Shown: positions 24,161 to 34,590, counted from the stretch's first letter. The stretch is 64,000 nt of DNA from Deinococcus malanensis (GCF_014647655.1 NZ_BMPP01000006.1:595-64594), one strand, 5' to 3'. Notes: generated by a model not told the origin, from the sequence alone. Numbers and translations: made by a program.

Positions 24161-25258
24161 TCAGTCGCAGGCAGTAGCCAGGGCGCGGCGGCCCAGCTGT
24201 GCTTCGCGGGTCAGGTGCCAGCGCTGCAGGTCGGCGGCCGACTCCCGGATGATGGCCTGTGCGTGCGGCAGGGCGTCACGCCGGCTTTGCAGGTTGCGGC
24301 TGACGATGCCGGTCAGGTCATCCAGGTTCAGCAGATGGGCACCTGCGACCAGGGCGATGTCCGGGTCCAGGATGCGCGGCACACTGATGTCAATCAGGAA
24401 CATCTCGCGGTCCGGACGGGCGGCCAGGGCAGCACGAACCCCTTCTCCATGCAGGACGTAATGCGGCGCGGCGCTGGAGGCAATCACCACGTCCGCCTGC
24501 GGCAGAACTTCGTGCAGGTACTCGTGGGCACAGGCCTGACCGCCAAGTTTCTCTGCCAGCTGACGGGCGCGCTCCACCGTCCGGTTGACCACGATCACGT
24601 CCTCCACACCGGCTGCGCGCAGGTGGGTCAGGGTCAGCTCGGCGGTCTCACCAGCGCCCAGGATCAGGGCGGTGCGTCCTTCCAGGGTGCCCAGCGCTGC
24701 CTGCGCCAGTTCCACGGCGGCGCTGGAAACACTCACGACCTTGTCACTCATGCCGGTTTCGAAGCGCACGCGCTTGCCGGCGGCGAGTGCTCCCTGCGCG
24801 ACCTTGTTCAGCACCTTGCTGCTCAGCCCGCGGTCGTGGGCGCCCTGCCAGGCCCGCTTGACCTGACCCTGAATCTGGGTCTCTCCGATCACCAGGCTGT
24901 CCAGGCCCGCCGCCACCCGGTAGAGGTGGGCCACGGCGGCCTCGCCCCGGTAGACGTACAGGTGATCGGCCAGGGCGTGGCCCCAGGCACCCTCGAAAGC
25001 CGAGACTGGATCGCCTGCCAGACCAGCCAGATAGACCTCGGTCCGGTTGCAGGTGGCCAGCAGCATCACTTCCTGAGCATGTCGCGACAGGTGCGAGTAC
25101 AACGCTTCTTCTTCGCCAGCCCGCACGGCGGCGCGCTCGCGGACCTCGACGGGGGCGGTGTGGTGGTTGAGGCCCACCACCGTAAAATCCAGTGGAGCGG
25201 GCGCCGGGGTGCCGGATAGATCAAGAAACTGCCGCGCTGTTGGGCAGGAAAGGGTCAT
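24161..25258 (-). CDS. hemA: Glutamyl-tRNA reductase
   Basis: 365 residues. First step of the C5 pathway: reduces glutamyl-tRNA to glutamate-1-semialdehyde for heme and siroheme. The catalytic Cys70 lies in [28 protein letters not shown] is the conserved substrate-site segment near 115-131, and [16 protein letters not shown] the NADPH-binding domain. The C-terminal dimerisation domain is shorter than in enteric enzymes. Its start overlaps the preceding siroheme-synthase gene by 4 bases. Confidence 0.97.
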   Translation of the reverse strand: MTLSCPTARQFLDLSGTPAPAPLDFTVVGLNHHTAPVEVRERAAVRAGEEEALYSHLSRHAQEVMLLATCNRTEVYLAGLAGDPVSAFEGAWGHALADHLYVYRGEAAVAHLYRVAAGLDSLVIGETQIQGQVKRAWQGAHDRGLSSKVLNKVAQGALAAGKRVRFETGMSDKVVSVSSAAVELAQAALGTLEGRTALILGAGETAELTLTHLRAAGVEDVIVVNRTVERARQLAEKLGGQACAHEYLHEVLPQADVVIASSAAPHYVLHGEGVRAALAARPDREMFLIDISVPRILDPDIALVAGAHLLNLDDLTGIVSRNLQSRRDALPHAQAIIRESAADLQRWHLTREAQLGRRALATACD

Positions 25259-25815
25259 GCTGGAACTCCCAAGGTGGTCCGGATGTCTTCGCGCAGAGCC
25301 TGCAGGGCCAGCTCACGCGCAGGCTCTGCCTCGCGCAATGCCTCCTCTCGCTGCCTGGACCACTGATCCAGGGTGGGCTCGTCGGGAAGCAACGTAGTGA
25401 TTCTGTCGCCCAGGGCCTGGGCCAGCACAGGCAACTCGCGCCCGGTGCTGACGGCCACCTGGAGCCCGCCCCGTGAGACGACCGCCGGGAAGCGCAGCGT
25501 CCCCCGCGCGGCGTCTCCAGCATGGTTTACCAGGGCCCCCTGCTTCTGGGCAGCCTCACACAGCCGCTCGTTGACGGCCGGGTCATTCGTGGCGGCCACG
25601 ACGACCCGCGCGCCCCTCAAATCATCAGGCTTACAGTGCCGATGAACCACGGTCACGGGCAGTGTCGAGAATTCCGCATGAATCTGCGGAGCCACCACCG
25701 TTACCTGCAGCCCGGCCTCTAGCAGCGTCCGGGTGCGCCGCAGGGCCACCGGGCCACCACCCGCCACCACGGCCGGTTGACCGCTGAGGTCGAGGAAGGC
25801 AGCAAGCAGTCTCAT
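25255..25815 (-). CDS. Precorrin-2 dehydrogenase (siroheme synthase N-domain type)
   Basis: 186 residues. The Rossmann segment [22 protein letters not shown] near residue 10-32, [18 protein letters not shown] and [17 protein letters not shown] match the Met8/CysG-N family, which oxidises precorrin-2 to sirohydrochlorin; the ferrochelatase capability of this copy cannot be judged. Start at ATG 25815 is chosen because TATGCT lies 7 bases upstream; the frame stays open 23 codons further. Forms an operon with hemA. Confidence 0.88.
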   Translation of the reverse strand: MRLLAAFLDLSGQPAVVAGGGPVALRRTRTLLEAGLQVTVVAPQIHAEFSTLPVTVVHRHCKPDDLRGARVVVAATNDPAVNERLCEAAQKQGALVNHAGDAARGTLRFPAVVSRGGLQVAVSTGRELPVLAQALGDRITTLLPDEPTLDQWSRQREEALREAEPARELALQALREDIRTTLGVPA

Positions 25816-25822
25816 CAGGCGC

Positions 25823-25828
25823 AGCATA
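25823..25828 (-). promoter_or_regulatory. Leaderless -10 of the siroheme gene-hemA operon
   Basis: Minus-strand TATGCT, 7 bases before ATG 25815. Confidence 0.65.
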
Positions 25829-25916
25829 GCGCCTGATGACGGGGCTCGCGTCCCGGACCGAACGGTAAGAAGGCTGTCCAGCACGCTTTTTCATTGCAGG
25901 GCAGCGGCCCACACGC

Positions 25917-27011
25917 TCAGGGCTGAGGACTGGGACTGTCTCCTGTCAGCACCGACAGGAAGACCTCCAGCAGTGCCGGATCAAACTGGGTGCCCGCCGC
26001 GTCGCGCAGCATGCCCAGGGCTTCAGGAACCGTAATTGCCGAGTGGTACGGCCGGTCATGGGTCAGGGCGTCGAACACGTCGACCAGGGCAAATAACCGG
26101 GCCAGCAATGGAATGGCCTCTCCCCGCAGCCCGTCCGGATAGCCCCGTCCATCCCAGCGCTCATGGTGCGAGCGGATGACACCCAGGGCTCCAGGGGTCA
26201 CCCCGGGCACCCGCCGGGCCATGTTCTCGCCGGTCACGGTGTGCTGACGCATCAACGCCCATTCACTTTCGTCGAGTGGCCCAGGCTTGAGCAGCACGCG
26301 GTCGGGGATATTCAGCTTGCCCAGATCATGCAGATACGCTCCCTGGCGCAGATCATCCAGGTCCGCCGTGGGCAGGCCCAGGGCTCGGCCCAGTTGCTGG
26401 GAGAGCGTCACGGTCCGCCGGGTGTGTCCCTGGGTCTCGTAATCTCGCGCTTCCATGGCCAGACCCAGCACCAGCAGGGTATTTTCCCGCGCCTGGGTGG
26501 CCTTCTGGGCCTCGCGGGCGCGTTCGAGGGCCACGGTCCCGGCGTGCGCAAACGCCAGCAGCAGTTTGCGCTCCTGCGTGCTGAAAGGAGGCTCCACCCG
26601 GCCAAGGGCCAGCACGCCCAGCAGCTCCTCGTGCGAGGTGCGCAGCGGAGCAAACAGCAGATGCTGGTCTGGCGCCCCGGCGGTCCGGACTGCCGTCTGA
26701 GGGATCTCGTCCTTACTGACCATCAGCACTTCTGGGCCACTCAGAGCAGCCTGCCAGGCAAGGCCCTGCCCACGGGGCAACCGCAGTCCCAGCGGTGGGT
26801 CAGCCTCCCCGGCCGAGTGACTGACCAGCAGCGCATCCTGCGCCGCGTCGAGACTCAGGAAATACACGTAGCGGCTGTGCATCAGCCGCAGGGTGACGCT
26901 GGTCAGTACAGCCTCAACCTCGCGCAGGGTATGGGCACCGAGCAGCTGGGCACTGAGGTCCAGCAGTGCGCGGAGGCCCGCGTTCTCACGCTCGGTGTCC
27001 CTGGCGTGCAT
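25917..27011 (-). CDS. GAF plus HD-GYP domain protein
   Basis: 364 residues. Residues 1-165 look like a GAF sensor domain; 175-355 are an HD-GYP phosphodiesterase domain with HDLGKLNIPD (HD), the HHERWDGRGYPDGL segment (GYP form) and DVFDALTHDRPY. HD-GYP enzymes break down cyclic-di-GMP. All main motifs are present, so activity is plausible. It stands alone among tetrapyrrole genes with its own leaderless promoter; no GGDEF partner lies nearby. Confidence 0.92.
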   Translation of the reverse strand: MHARDTERENAGLRALLDLSAQLLGAHTLREVEAVLTSVTLRLMHSRYVYFLSLDAAQDALLVSHSAGEADPPLGLRLPRGQGLAWQAALSGPEVLMVSKDEIPQTAVRTAGAPDQHLLFAPLRTSHEELLGVLALGRVEPPFSTQERKLLLAFAHAGTVALERAREAQKATQARENTLLVLGLAMEARDYETQGHTRRTVTLSQQLGRALGLPTADLDDLRQGAYLHDLGKLNIPDRVLLKPGPLDESEWALMRQHTVTGENMARRVPGVTPGALGVIRSHHERWDGRGYPDGLRGEAIPLLARLFALVDVFDALTHDRPYHSAITVPEALGMLRDAAGTQFDPALLEVFLSVLTGDSPSPQP

Positions 27012-27016
27012 GCCTC

Positions 27017-27022
27017 ACCCTA
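27017..27022 (-). promoter_or_regulatory. Leaderless -10 of the HD-GYP gene
   Basis: Minus-strand TAGGGT, 5 bases before ATG 27011. Confidence 0.6.
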
Positions 27023-27106
27023 CCTGAGCCGTGAGACCACGGATGAGAATGTTCACCATGAACACTTGGCCGGGCGTCCTCGATGGACCCCCTGTCGCGA
27101 GATCCG

Positions 27107-28609
27107 TCAGCCAAAGCAGCGCTCGACGGCGTCTGCCAGAGCTTCCAGACTGGCCATCCTGGCCACCTGAAGATGCCGGAAACCGGCCTGACGGGCCGCT
27201 TCAGCGGTCTGCGGCCCCATGGCGACGACCCGCAGCGCCAGAGGGTCGAACTCCGGACCAGCCAGGGCCGCGAGGTGCCGCGCCGCGCTGCCTGAAGCCA
27301 GGGTCACCGCATCAACCGACCGCAGACGGTTGCGCAACACCGGGTCCAGCACCGCCGCCTCGGTGCGGTACAGCTCGGCACGCTGGTACACCACACCGCG
27401 GGCTTCCAGATGACGCTGCAGGCCGTCCTCGGCCAGCTGGGAGGTGAGGTGAAGAGCCACCTCCCCCGGGCCTGACAGCAACTCACCGGCGAGGTGGCGC
27501 GCTCCGGGCGTGGAAGGCACGAAATCGGCGCGGAGCCCGCGCTGCTGCAGGCTGGCAGCTGTGCTGGGGCCGACTGCGGCCAGCCGGACTCCTGAGAGGT
27601 GCCGGGTATCCAGGCCAAGCGCGTGCAGGTGCTCCAGCAATGCGGCCACCGCCTGATTGCTGGTCAGCAGCAGCCACGACACGCCACTCAAATCACGCAG
27701 CTGGGCATACAGGGCCGCCGGGTCGCTAGTCGGCGCAAAACAGATCAGCGGCACCTCCAGGACCTCGGCGCCGCGCTCACGCAACACGTCGCCCAGGGCA
27801 CTGGCACCGCCGCGTGTGCGGGTCACCGCGACGGTGCGGCCTGAAAGGGGCCGGGAGGCCGGGTTGAACCACTGCAGCGTCTGGCGCAGACGCACCACCT
27901 CACCCACCACCGTCACGGCGGGGGCTCCCAGGCCAGCCTCCTTAACGGCCTGGGCAATGGTCGCCAGCGTCCCGGCAACCTCGCGCTGCCTTGGCGTGCT
28001 GGCCCACTGCACCGTGGCTGCCGGCGTGCCCGGATCGCGGCCGCCCTCGATGAGCTGGGCGGCAATCCGTTCCAGGTTGCGCACGCCCATCAGCAACACC
28101 AGGGTATCGACGCCGGCCAGGGTCTCGTGGGGCATGCCACCATCGTGCGTGTGGCCGGTCAGCACCGCGAAGTTACGCGCAGCGTTGCGGTGGGTCACGG
28201 GAATCCCGGCATACGCGGGCGCGGCGATCGCGCTGCTTACGCCCGGCACGACCTCGAAAGGCACCCCAGCCTGGACGCAGGCCTCGGCTTCCTCGCCCCC
28301 GCGGCCGAACACGAACACGTCCCCACCCTTGAGCCGCGCCACCCGCTGCCCGCCGTTCTCAAGGGCCTTCTGCACGATCAGGACATTGATCTGCTCCTGC
28401 GAGATGTACTCGGAAAATCCCTTTTTCCCGACATAGATGGTGCGCGCCTGCGAGCAGTAGCGCAGCAGCTCAGGATTGGCGAGGTAGTCGAACAGCACCA
28501 CGTCCGCCTCCCGCAGGGCCTGCTGGCCGCGTAGGGTCAGCAACCCCGGGTCGCCCGGGCCAGCCCCGATCAGGGAAACAAAAGCTCGACTGGGTCCGGC
28601 ATCCGTCAT
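27107..28609 (-). CDS. cobA-hemD: Fused uroporphyrinogen-III C-methyltransferase and uroporphyrinogen-III synthase
   Basis: 500 residues, two enzymes in one chain. Residues 1-250 are SUMT (CobA), which methylates uroporphyrinogen III to precorrin-2 with [35 protein letters not shown] and the [11 protein letters not shown] segment. Residues 258-500 are HemD-like ([16 protein letters not shown] start, [20 protein letters not shown]), which closes hydroxymethylbilane to uroporphyrinogen III. The fusion puts the branch point to siroheme and cobalamin next to the ring-closing step. Together with hemA and the siroheme dehydrogenase it forms a tetrapyrrole cluster. Confidence 0.93.
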   Translation of the reverse strand: MTDAGPSRAFVSLIGAGPGDPGLLTLRGQQALREADVVLFDYLANPELLRYCSQARTIYVGKKGFSEYISQEQINVLIVQKALENGGQRVARLKGGDVFVFGRGGEEAEACVQAGVPFEVVPGVSSAIAAPAYAGIPVTHRNAARNFAVLTGHTHDGGMPHETLAGVDTLVLLMGVRNLERIAAQLIEGGRDPGTPAATVQWASTPRQREVAGTLATIAQAVKEAGLGAPAVTVVGEVVRLRQTLQWFNPASRPLSGRTVAVTRTRGGASALGDVLRERGAEVLEVPLICFAPTSDPAALYAQLRDLSGVSWLLLTSNQAVAALLEHLHALGLDTRHLSGVRLAAVGPSTAASLQQRGLRADFVPSTPGARHLAGELLSGPGEVALHLTSQLAEDGLQRHLEARGVVYQRAELYRTEAAVLDPVLRNRLRSVDAVTLASGSAARHLAALAGPEFDPLALRVVAMGPQTAEAARQAGFRHLQVARMASLEALADAVERCFG

Positions 28610-28616
28610 GGGCTAC

Positions 28617-28622
28617 AGGCTA
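28617..28622 (-). promoter_or_regulatory. Leaderless -10 of cobA-hemD
   Basis: Minus-strand TAGCCT, 7 bases before ATG 28609; it faces the divergent box at 28648. Confidence 0.6.
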
Positions 28623-28647
28623 CGTCAGGCACGCCGGACAATGCAGA

Positions 28648-28653
28648 TAAGCT
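28648..28653 (+). promoter_or_regulatory. Leaderless -10 of the GNAT gene
   Basis: TAAGCT, 5 bases before ATG 28659. Confidence 0.5.
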
Positions 28654-28658
28654 CAGGC

Positions 28659-29390
28659 ATGCACGTCACTGAACTGCTTGAACGTGTGGCACTGGTAGAA
28701 GCCCAGGCCCATGCCCGCTACGGTCTGACGGGCGCCGTGGGCTACTTCGGGCCACTGACCGCGGTGTATGCCGCACCCGGGCTGGTCCTGAATACCGCGT
28801 GGCATGGGGGCTCCGGGCTGCCCTCCAGTGAGGACCTGAACGCCTTTGAAGCCTTCAGCGGGCAGTACGGACAGGCACCGACCCTGCATCTGCTGTCCCA
28901 CGCCGCCCCTACCCTCCTGCCTGAACTGGAAAGACGCGGCTATGTCCTGACCTCCATGCCGCACCTGTACACGCGGCACCTGCGCGACCTGCCTCCCGTG
29001 GGGGACTTCGCCATCCTTGAGGAAAACGACCCGGAACAATGGGCGCAGTGGTCCGCACAGGGTTTTGGCGGGGGGCTGGACATCATGCAGGCGGTAGCGC
29101 GGGCTCCGGACACTCAGCTGTACACGGCGTGGCTGGACGGTCAGCCGGCTGCGACCGCAGCCATGAGTGTGACAGGCGGCGTGGCGGCCCTGCACGGCAC
29201 CTCCACGCTCCCAGCTTTCCGCGGCCGGGGGGTCCAGACCGCGCTGCTGGCCTGGCGTCTGCATCAAGCCGTAGAAGCAGGCGCCGACCTGGCCAGCGTG
29301 TTTGTGACTCCAGGCTCGCCCAGCGAGCGCAATGTTGCCCGGGCAGGCTTTGCCCTGACCGGCCTGCGGCTGACCTTCAGGCAAAGTTGA
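28659..29390 (+). CDS. GNAT-family acetyltransferase
   Basis: 243 residues from ATG 28659. The acetyl-CoA binding motif A is in the C-terminal half (STLPAFRGRGVQTALLAWRL near 182-200), followed by PGSPSERNVARAGFALTG, the usual end of the fold. The N-terminal 110 residues are a diverged half, as in two-domain GNATs. Substrate unknown. Start chosen for the adjacent TAAGCT box; a frame extension upstream overlaps the divergent gene. Confidence 0.85.
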   Translation: MHVTELLERVALVEAQAHARYGLTGAVGYFGPLTAVYAAPGLVLNTAWHGGSGLPSSEDLNAFEAFSGQYGQAPTLHLLSHAAPTLLPELERRGYVLTSMPHLYTRHLRDLPPVGDFAILEENDPEQWAQWSAQGFGGGLDIMQAVARAPDTQLYTAWLDGQPAATAAMSVTGGVAALHGTSTLPAFRGRGVQTALLAWRLHQAVEAGADLASVFVTPGSPSERNVARAGFALTGLRLTFRQS

Positions 29391-29541
29391 CAACAGGCCC
29401 GCTTCTGCCCGGGGCGCACTGTCTAGCGTCTCGGTGACGGCACACCAGGGTGTGCACCGGGATCAGCGCGGCAGAAGGGTGCAGGGACGGTGGTGCACAG
29501 GATTTTCAGGTCGGTGCCTGTATCCTGTCGCAGCCATCGCC

Positions 29542-30459
29542 TTACAGCTGTACCTCTGACCGGCTCCCCTGGGCCTGCCGGACCGCGTCACGCACCGCCG
29601 CACACACGGTTTCCTGCACCAACGCTCCCAGCAACATCGGATCGGCCGGCGGCCGGGCGGCACTGCTGAGCATGAAGGCGCTGTCTCCGTCCCAGAAGGT
29701 ATGGCTCGGGTGAATGACTCGCCCCAGTGCCGTCTGGGCGGCGTCGGCCAGACGCCGGCATTCACTTTTGGTCAGGGTATGTTCGGTGACCACCGCGACC
29801 AGGGTGGTGCTTTCCACGTCCCCCGGTGTGAAGGCCAGGGCCCCAGGTCCAGTCCCGGGACCGGCAAGAACCTCGCCCCTTTCGTCCAGTACGTCGCCGA
29901 TGGGATTCACGACAGCCAGGGCGCCTACCCTGACGCCATGGCGCTCCAGAGACACGCTGCCCAGGCCACCGGGAACCGCGCCCACTCCCAGGTATTTGCC
30001 GGCTGTGGCTCCTGTGCCTGCACCGACCCGCCCACGCTGCACCGGAGCGGACGAGGCGGCGCGGGCGGCATATTCGCCCTCGGGGTCGCCGGGCCGGGCC
30101 TGTGGATCTCCGACACCCAGGTCATAGATCACGGCGGCCGGCACGAGGGGCACACGCGCCCAGGGCGTCTCATGCCCGATCCCACGGTCCTCCAGGACCC
30201 GCACCACGCCACTGGCAGCTGCGAGACCGAAGGCACTGCCTCCGGTGAGGAGCAGTGCATGCACACGCTCGACCTTCTTTTCCGGCCCCAGAAGCACCCC
30301 TTCGCGGGTTCCGGGGCTGGGTCCCAGGAACGAGGCCGAGGCCACCGCACCCCCCGCTGGGCACAGCAGCACGGTGCAGCCGGTCTGACCTACCGGGTCG
30401 GTCCAGTGGCCCACCTGAAAGCCGGGAACTGCGGTCAGGGTGGTGTTTCCTTCTCTCAT
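29542..30459 (-). CDS. P1-family (DmpA/BapA-like) aminopeptidase
   Basis: 305 residues from ATG 30459 (MREGNTTLTAVPGFQVGHWTD). P1 peptidases are Ntn-like hydrolases that cleave themselves before a Ser/Thr nucleophile; the region ESTTLVAVVTEHTLTKSE has the expected new N-terminus, and HTFWDGDSAFMLSSA and LTGGSAFGLAAASGV are conserved. They release N-terminal amino acids, some D- or beta-residues. Start selected by alignment to the usual G-(I/V)-x-VGH opening. No signal peptide. Confidence 0.88.
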   Translation of the reverse strand: MREGNTTLTAVPGFQVGHWTDPVGQTGCTVLLCPAGGAVASASFLGPSPGTREGVLLGPEKKVERVHALLLTGGSAFGLAAASGVVRVLEDRGIGHETPWARVPLVPAAVIYDLGVGDPQARPGDPEGEYAARAASSAPVQRGRVGAGTGATAGKYLGVGAVPGGLGSVSLERHGVRVGALAVVNPIGDVLDERGEVLAGPGTGPGALAFTPGDVESTTLVAVVTEHTLTKSECRRLADAAQTALGRVIHPSHTFWDGDSAFMLSSAARPPADPMLLGALVQETVCAAVRDAVRQAQGSRSEVQL

Positions 30460-30487
30460 GTCCAGCAGTCTGGCAGGTTCAGGGCAT

Positions 30488-30511
30488 AAAAAACCCGCCC
30501 ACAAGGGCGGG
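30488..30511 (-). terminator. Terminator of the OmpR-family regulator
   Basis: Minus strand CCCGCCC-TTGT-GGGCGGG stem (7 bp) followed by TTTTTT, 20 bases after the stop at 30531. Confidence 0.85.
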
Positions 30512-30530
30512 GACCTAAACAAAGATCAGC

Positions 30531-31199
<669 letters not shown>

Positions 31200-31408
31200 G
31201 GCTGCCCTTTAACTCCTGAAGTCCGTGAGTGTGTCCCGCACAGACGTCTTCTCGGCGCCTCTGCGGATTTCCCCCTCGGTGGATCGAGGGCGAATCGTGA
31301 TTGTGGTCATCGTAGGGTCAGGGGTGCATTCCAGTGGCGCTAACGCGGTTTATGTTCGCTTAACAGGCGTCAGGTTTCTTCCTGCGCTTCCGGATCCTGC
31401 CCGGTGCC

Positions 31409-31414
31409 TACAAT
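31409..31414 (+). promoter_or_regulatory. Leaderless -10 of the alpha/beta-hydrolase gene
   Basis: TACAAT, 6 bases before ATG 31421. Confidence 0.65.
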
Positions 31415-31420
31415 GCGGGG

Positions 31421-32377
31421 ATGACTGGCGGCCCTCACGATTTTGACGACATGGCCTATGACGCTTTTGCCCTGGAGGGCGAGGGACAGTTTGAACGGCT
31501 CAACGGTGCGGACCTGTACTTCGAGGTCACGGGCGAGGGCCAGGAAGGCAGCGCTCCTGTGGTTTACCTGCATGGTGGACCCGGCTACAACAGCTACTCG
31601 TTCCGGACCCTGTTCGGCGAACGCCTTGAAGGCCGCAGCATGGTGTACCTGGACCAGCGCGGCTCCGGGCGCAGCGGCCCTCTGGAAGACACTGAGCAGG
31701 GCGCGGACACCCTGGACCTCGATACGCTGGTCGCGGACGTCGAAGCCCTGCGCGACCATCTGGGAGTGGAAAGGATCGTGCCGCTGGGCCACGCTTTCGG
31801 TGCCCTGGTGGCCCTGGAATATGCCCGGCGTCATCCCACGCGCACCGAACGGGTCGTGCTGGTCAACCCCTGGGTGCACTTCCCGGACCTGGCCCTGACC
31901 CTGCTGGAAGAAGCCAGTGCGCTGCGCGGCCAGGACCTGGAAGATCCCGCCGAACAGGTGCGTGCAGGTACACCCGAAGGCCAGCACCCCCAGATCGGCA
32001 GTGCGCGGGTGGAAGCGGCGTTCGACCTGCTCAACGCCCGTGACCTGCTCAACGCCATGCAGTTCCGTGACGCGGCCACCCGCATGCGGCTGGAGTTCGT
32101 GGACGCTGAGGGTCAGCTTGCCGGCGGCGGTGAGGTGCAGGAGGCCCTGGTGAATCAGGGTCTGTGGGAATTCGAGTACGCTCCCTTCCTGCAGGAGATC
32201 CGTCGGCCGGTCTTTCTGATTGCTGGAGCCCATGACCGCAGCAGCTATCCCACGCAGGTGCAGTGGGTGGCAGACCTGGGCGGGGCCGACGTCACTGTGC
32301 TGGACGCCGGCCATTACCCCTGGCTGGATGACGAGGATGCGTTTGCCGAGGCCCTGGAGGAGTCCCTATCACGTTGA
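31421..32377 (+). CDS. Alpha/beta-hydrolase (proline iminopeptidase-like) lacking the nucleophile serine
   Basis: 318 residues. The oxyanion motif HGGPG (51-55) and DQRGSGRS (78-85) are those of the proline iminopeptidase group; the acid D272 (AGAHDRS) and H298 (DAGHYPWL) are in the expected places. But the nucleophile elbow, normally GHSFG, reads GHAFG: residue 125 is Ala (GCT at 31793-31795; one base from TCT Ser). The frame is intact and the rest conserved, so this may be a binding protein or regulator rather than an enzyme. Monocistronic, leaderless start. Confidence 0.9.
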   Translation: MTGGPHDFDDMAYDAFALEGEGQFERLNGADLYFEVTGEGQEGSAPVVYLHGGPGYNSYSFRTLFGERLEGRSMVYLDQRGSGRSGPLEDTEQGADTLDLDTLVADVEALRDHLGVERIVPLGHAFGALVALEYARRHPTRTERVVLVNPWVHFPDLALTLLEEASALRGQDLEDPAEQVRAGTPEGQHPQIGSARVEAAFDLLNARDLLNAMQFRDAATRMRLEFVDAEGQLAGGGEVQEALVNQGLWEFEYAPFLQEIRRPVFLIAGAHDRSSYPTQVQWVADLGGADVTVLDAGHYPWLDDEDAFAEALEESLSR

Positions 32378-32428
32378 GCGTCCCGGGCCCATCCAGACGG
32401 CCTCTCACGGCGCTTCATGGGGCCCGGC

Positions 32429-32434
32429 TATACT
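32429..32434 (+). promoter_or_regulatory. -10 element of the nucleotidyltransferase gene
   Basis: TATACT, 13 bases before ATG 32448, leaving a very short leader; no clear -35. Confidence 0.5.
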
Positions 32435-32447
32435 TCCGGGCGAGCTC

Positions 32448-33485
32448 ATGAAAGGTCTGATTCTGGCCGCGGGTCGCGGCAGCCGTCTTCTTCCCATCAG
32501 CGCCACCCGGCCCAAACATGCGCTACCTATTGCGGGCGTGCCGATCATCCGGCGCGCGGTGCGGGCGCTGCATGAGGCTGGTATTCAGGACATCGGCATC
32601 GTGACCAGCCGCTCGAGTGAGACGGACCTGCGCGACGCCACCCAGGGCGGCGGACACCTGACCTTCATTCTCCAGCCCGAAGCCCTGGGGACCGGAGACG
32701 CGGTGCTGTGCGCGCGTGATTTCCTTGACGGGCAGCCCACGCTGCTGTACCTGGGCGACAACCTGTTTGAGGACTCGCTGCGGCCGGTCGCGCTGGGCCT
32801 GCCCGGCACAGACGCCGTGATCGGGGTCAAACAGGTGGCCAATCCCCAGGCTTACGGTGTGGCTGTGGTGGACAAGGGCCAGCTGAGGAGGCTGGTGGAA
32901 AAGCCGCGCCAGCCGGAAAGCAACCTGGCGGCCTGCGGGGTGTTCGCCTTCCAGCCGCAGGTGCTTGACCATCTGGCAGAACTGGCGCCCAGTGAACGCG
33001 GTGAAATCGAGTTCCCACAGGCCCTGACCTCGGTTCTGGCCGCTGGGGGGCGCGTCCGGGCGGTGGAATTCAAGGGCTTCTGGTCGGATGCCGGAGCCCC
33101 GGCAGACCTGCTGACCGCCAATGCCCACTTTCTGTCGCGCCTGCCGTCACGGGTGGACGGCCGTGTTCAGGGCACCACAGTGTCCGGCACGGTCGTGGTG
33201 GAAGCCGGCGCGGTGGTCGAGGACTGTACCCTGCGCGGCCCGGTGTGGATCGGTCCACACGCGACCGTGCGGGGCAGCACGCTGGGGCCGCACGTCAGCG
33301 TGGGTCCCCACGCCCGCGTCAGTGGGGCAACCGTCAGTGCCTCGCTGATTGACGAGTTCGCGCATATCCTGCATCCGTCGCGGCCGCTGCGCAATGCGGT
33401 CGTTGGCCGGCACGCGGTCATCAGCGCCCCCAGCGACGCCGGCCTGCAACTTGTGATCGGCGACCGCAGCGTCGTGCGGCTGTAG
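32448..33485 (+). CDS. Sugar-1-phosphate nucleotidyltransferase (long RmlA type)
   Basis: 345 residues. N-terminal NTP-transferase domain with MKGLILAAGRGSRLLP, the Lys-containing TRPKHALPIAG and LGDNLFED (metal Asp); from about 235 a left-handed beta-helix of hexapeptide repeats (VSGTVVVEAGAVVEDCTLRG, GPHATVRGSTLG). This long form often makes dTDP-glucose or another NDP-sugar for surface polysaccharides. No other sugar-pathway genes are adjacent, so the exact sugar is unknown. Confidence 0.9.
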   Translation: MKGLILAAGRGSRLLPISATRPKHALPIAGVPIIRRAVRALHEAGIQDIGIVTSRSSETDLRDATQGGGHLTFILQPEALGTGDAVLCARDFLDGQPTLLYLGDNLFEDSLRPVALGLPGTDAVIGVKQVANPQAYGVAVVDKGQLRRLVEKPRQPESNLAACGVFAFQPQVLDHLAELAPSERGEIEFPQALTSVLAAGGRVRAVEFKGFWSDAGAPADLLTANAHFLSRLPSRVDGRVQGTTVSGTVVVEAGAVVEDCTLRGPVWIGPHATVRGSTLGPHVSVGPHARVSGATVSASLIDEFAHILHPSRPLRNAVVGRHAVISAPSDAGLQLVIGDRSVVRL

Positions 33486-33558
33486 GCACAACGAACCGGC
33501 CCTGGAGTGGTTGCTCCCGTCTTGAGCAGACGCACACCCGTTTGGGTCCTGTTGCCAA

Positions 33559-33564
33559 TACCCT
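33559..33564 (+). promoter_or_regulatory. Leaderless -10 of a 54-residue gene
   Basis: TACCCT, 6 bases before ATG 33571. Confidence 0.55.
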
Positions 33565-33570
33565 GGGCGT

Positions 33571-33735
33571 ATGACGCAACCTGAAGGCGAGCGGAGCGGC
33601 GGAGAAGTGCTGATCAGCGGCCTGGATACCGGTCCCTGCGACGCGGAACGGGAAAACCGGTCACCGACAGAGGATGTCGCGCGCCTGGTGCCGACCGCCC
33701 ACCCCTCGCAGGAACCTGAGGACGAGGACGGCTGA
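33571..33735 (+). CDS. Small acidic protein of unknown function
   Basis: 54 residues starting [17 protein letters not shown] and ending in the acidic QEPEDEDG. No hydrophobic segment; probably disordered. Support comes from the TACCCT box 6 bases before ATG, the same arrangement as in well-defined neighbours, and from GC-rich third codon positions. No family is recognised. Confidence 0.5.
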   Translation: MTQPEGERSGGEVLISGLDTGPCDAERENRSPTEDVARLVPTAHPSQEPEDEDG

Positions 33736-33848
33736 GGCCCGCTGCCTGCACAGGGCCGCTCTGTCCTGACGCCGCGCTAGAATGCCCGGCGTCTCGCGCC
33801 CCCTTGACTGTGTGGGCGCAATTTTACGGACAGGAGAACCTTCAAATC

Positions 33849-34577
33849 ATGGCCGGTCACAGCAAATGGTCGCAGATCAAACGCAAAAAAGGTGCCAACG
33901 ACAAGAGACGCAGCGCGATGTACTCGAAGCACATCCGCGCCATTCAGGCCGCTGTCCGTTCGGGCGGCAGCGGTGACCCGGGCGGAAACCTCAGCCTGAA
34001 AAATGCCATTGCCGCGGCCAAAGCCGACACCGTGCCGGTGGACAACATCGACAATGCCATCAAACGTGCAGTGGGTGCGGGTGAGGGCGCCGCCGACTAC
34101 AAGGACGTGACGTACGAGGGCTATGGCCCCGGCGGCACGGCCATCTTCATCGAGACACTGACCGACAATGTCAACCGCACCGTGGCCGATATCCGCGCCG
34201 TATTCAACAAGCGCGGCGGCTCGCTGGGCACCAACGGCAGCGTCGCCTGGCAGTTCGAGAAAAAAGGCGTGATCCTGCTGACCGACCGCAGCGAACAGGC
34301 CCAGGAAGTGGCCATCGAGCACGGCGCGGAAGACATCCAGGAATCCGAGGAAGGCCTGGAAATCAGCACTCCGCCCACCGAACTGTACGCCGTGCAGGAC
34401 GCCCTGACCAGCGCCGGCTTCGGCATTGAAAGTGGGCAGATCACCATGGTTCCCAGCAATACCGTGGCCATCGCCGGCGACGACGCTAAAAAGCTGATGG
34501 TGCTGCTAGAGGCACTTGAAGACCTGGACGACGTCCAGAACGTGTACAGCAACGCCGACCTGCCTGACGAGGAGTAA
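33849..34577 (+). CDS. yebC: YebC/PmpR-family protein
   Basis: 242 residues. Begins [18 protein letters not shown], the diagnostic family start; three-domain fold. Known as a transcriptional regulator in some bacteria and more recently as a factor that relieves ribosome stalling at proline-rich stretches. The start is confirmed by AGGAG about 13 bases upstream and by family alignment. Ends in an acidic tail. A terminator follows. Confidence 0.95.
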   Translation: MAGHSKWSQIKRKKGANDKRRSAMYSKHIRAIQAAVRSGGSGDPGGNLSLKNAIAAAKADTVPVDNIDNAIKRAVGAGEGAADYKDVTYEGYGPGGTAIFIETLTDNVNRTVADIRAVFNKRGGSLGTNGSVAWQFEKKGVILLTDRSEQAQEVAIEHGAEDIQESEEGLEISTPPTELYAVQDALTSAGFGIESGQITMVPSNTVAIAGDDAKKLMVLLEALEDLDDVQNVYSNADLPDEE

Positions 34578-34590
34578 ACCATAGAACGAA

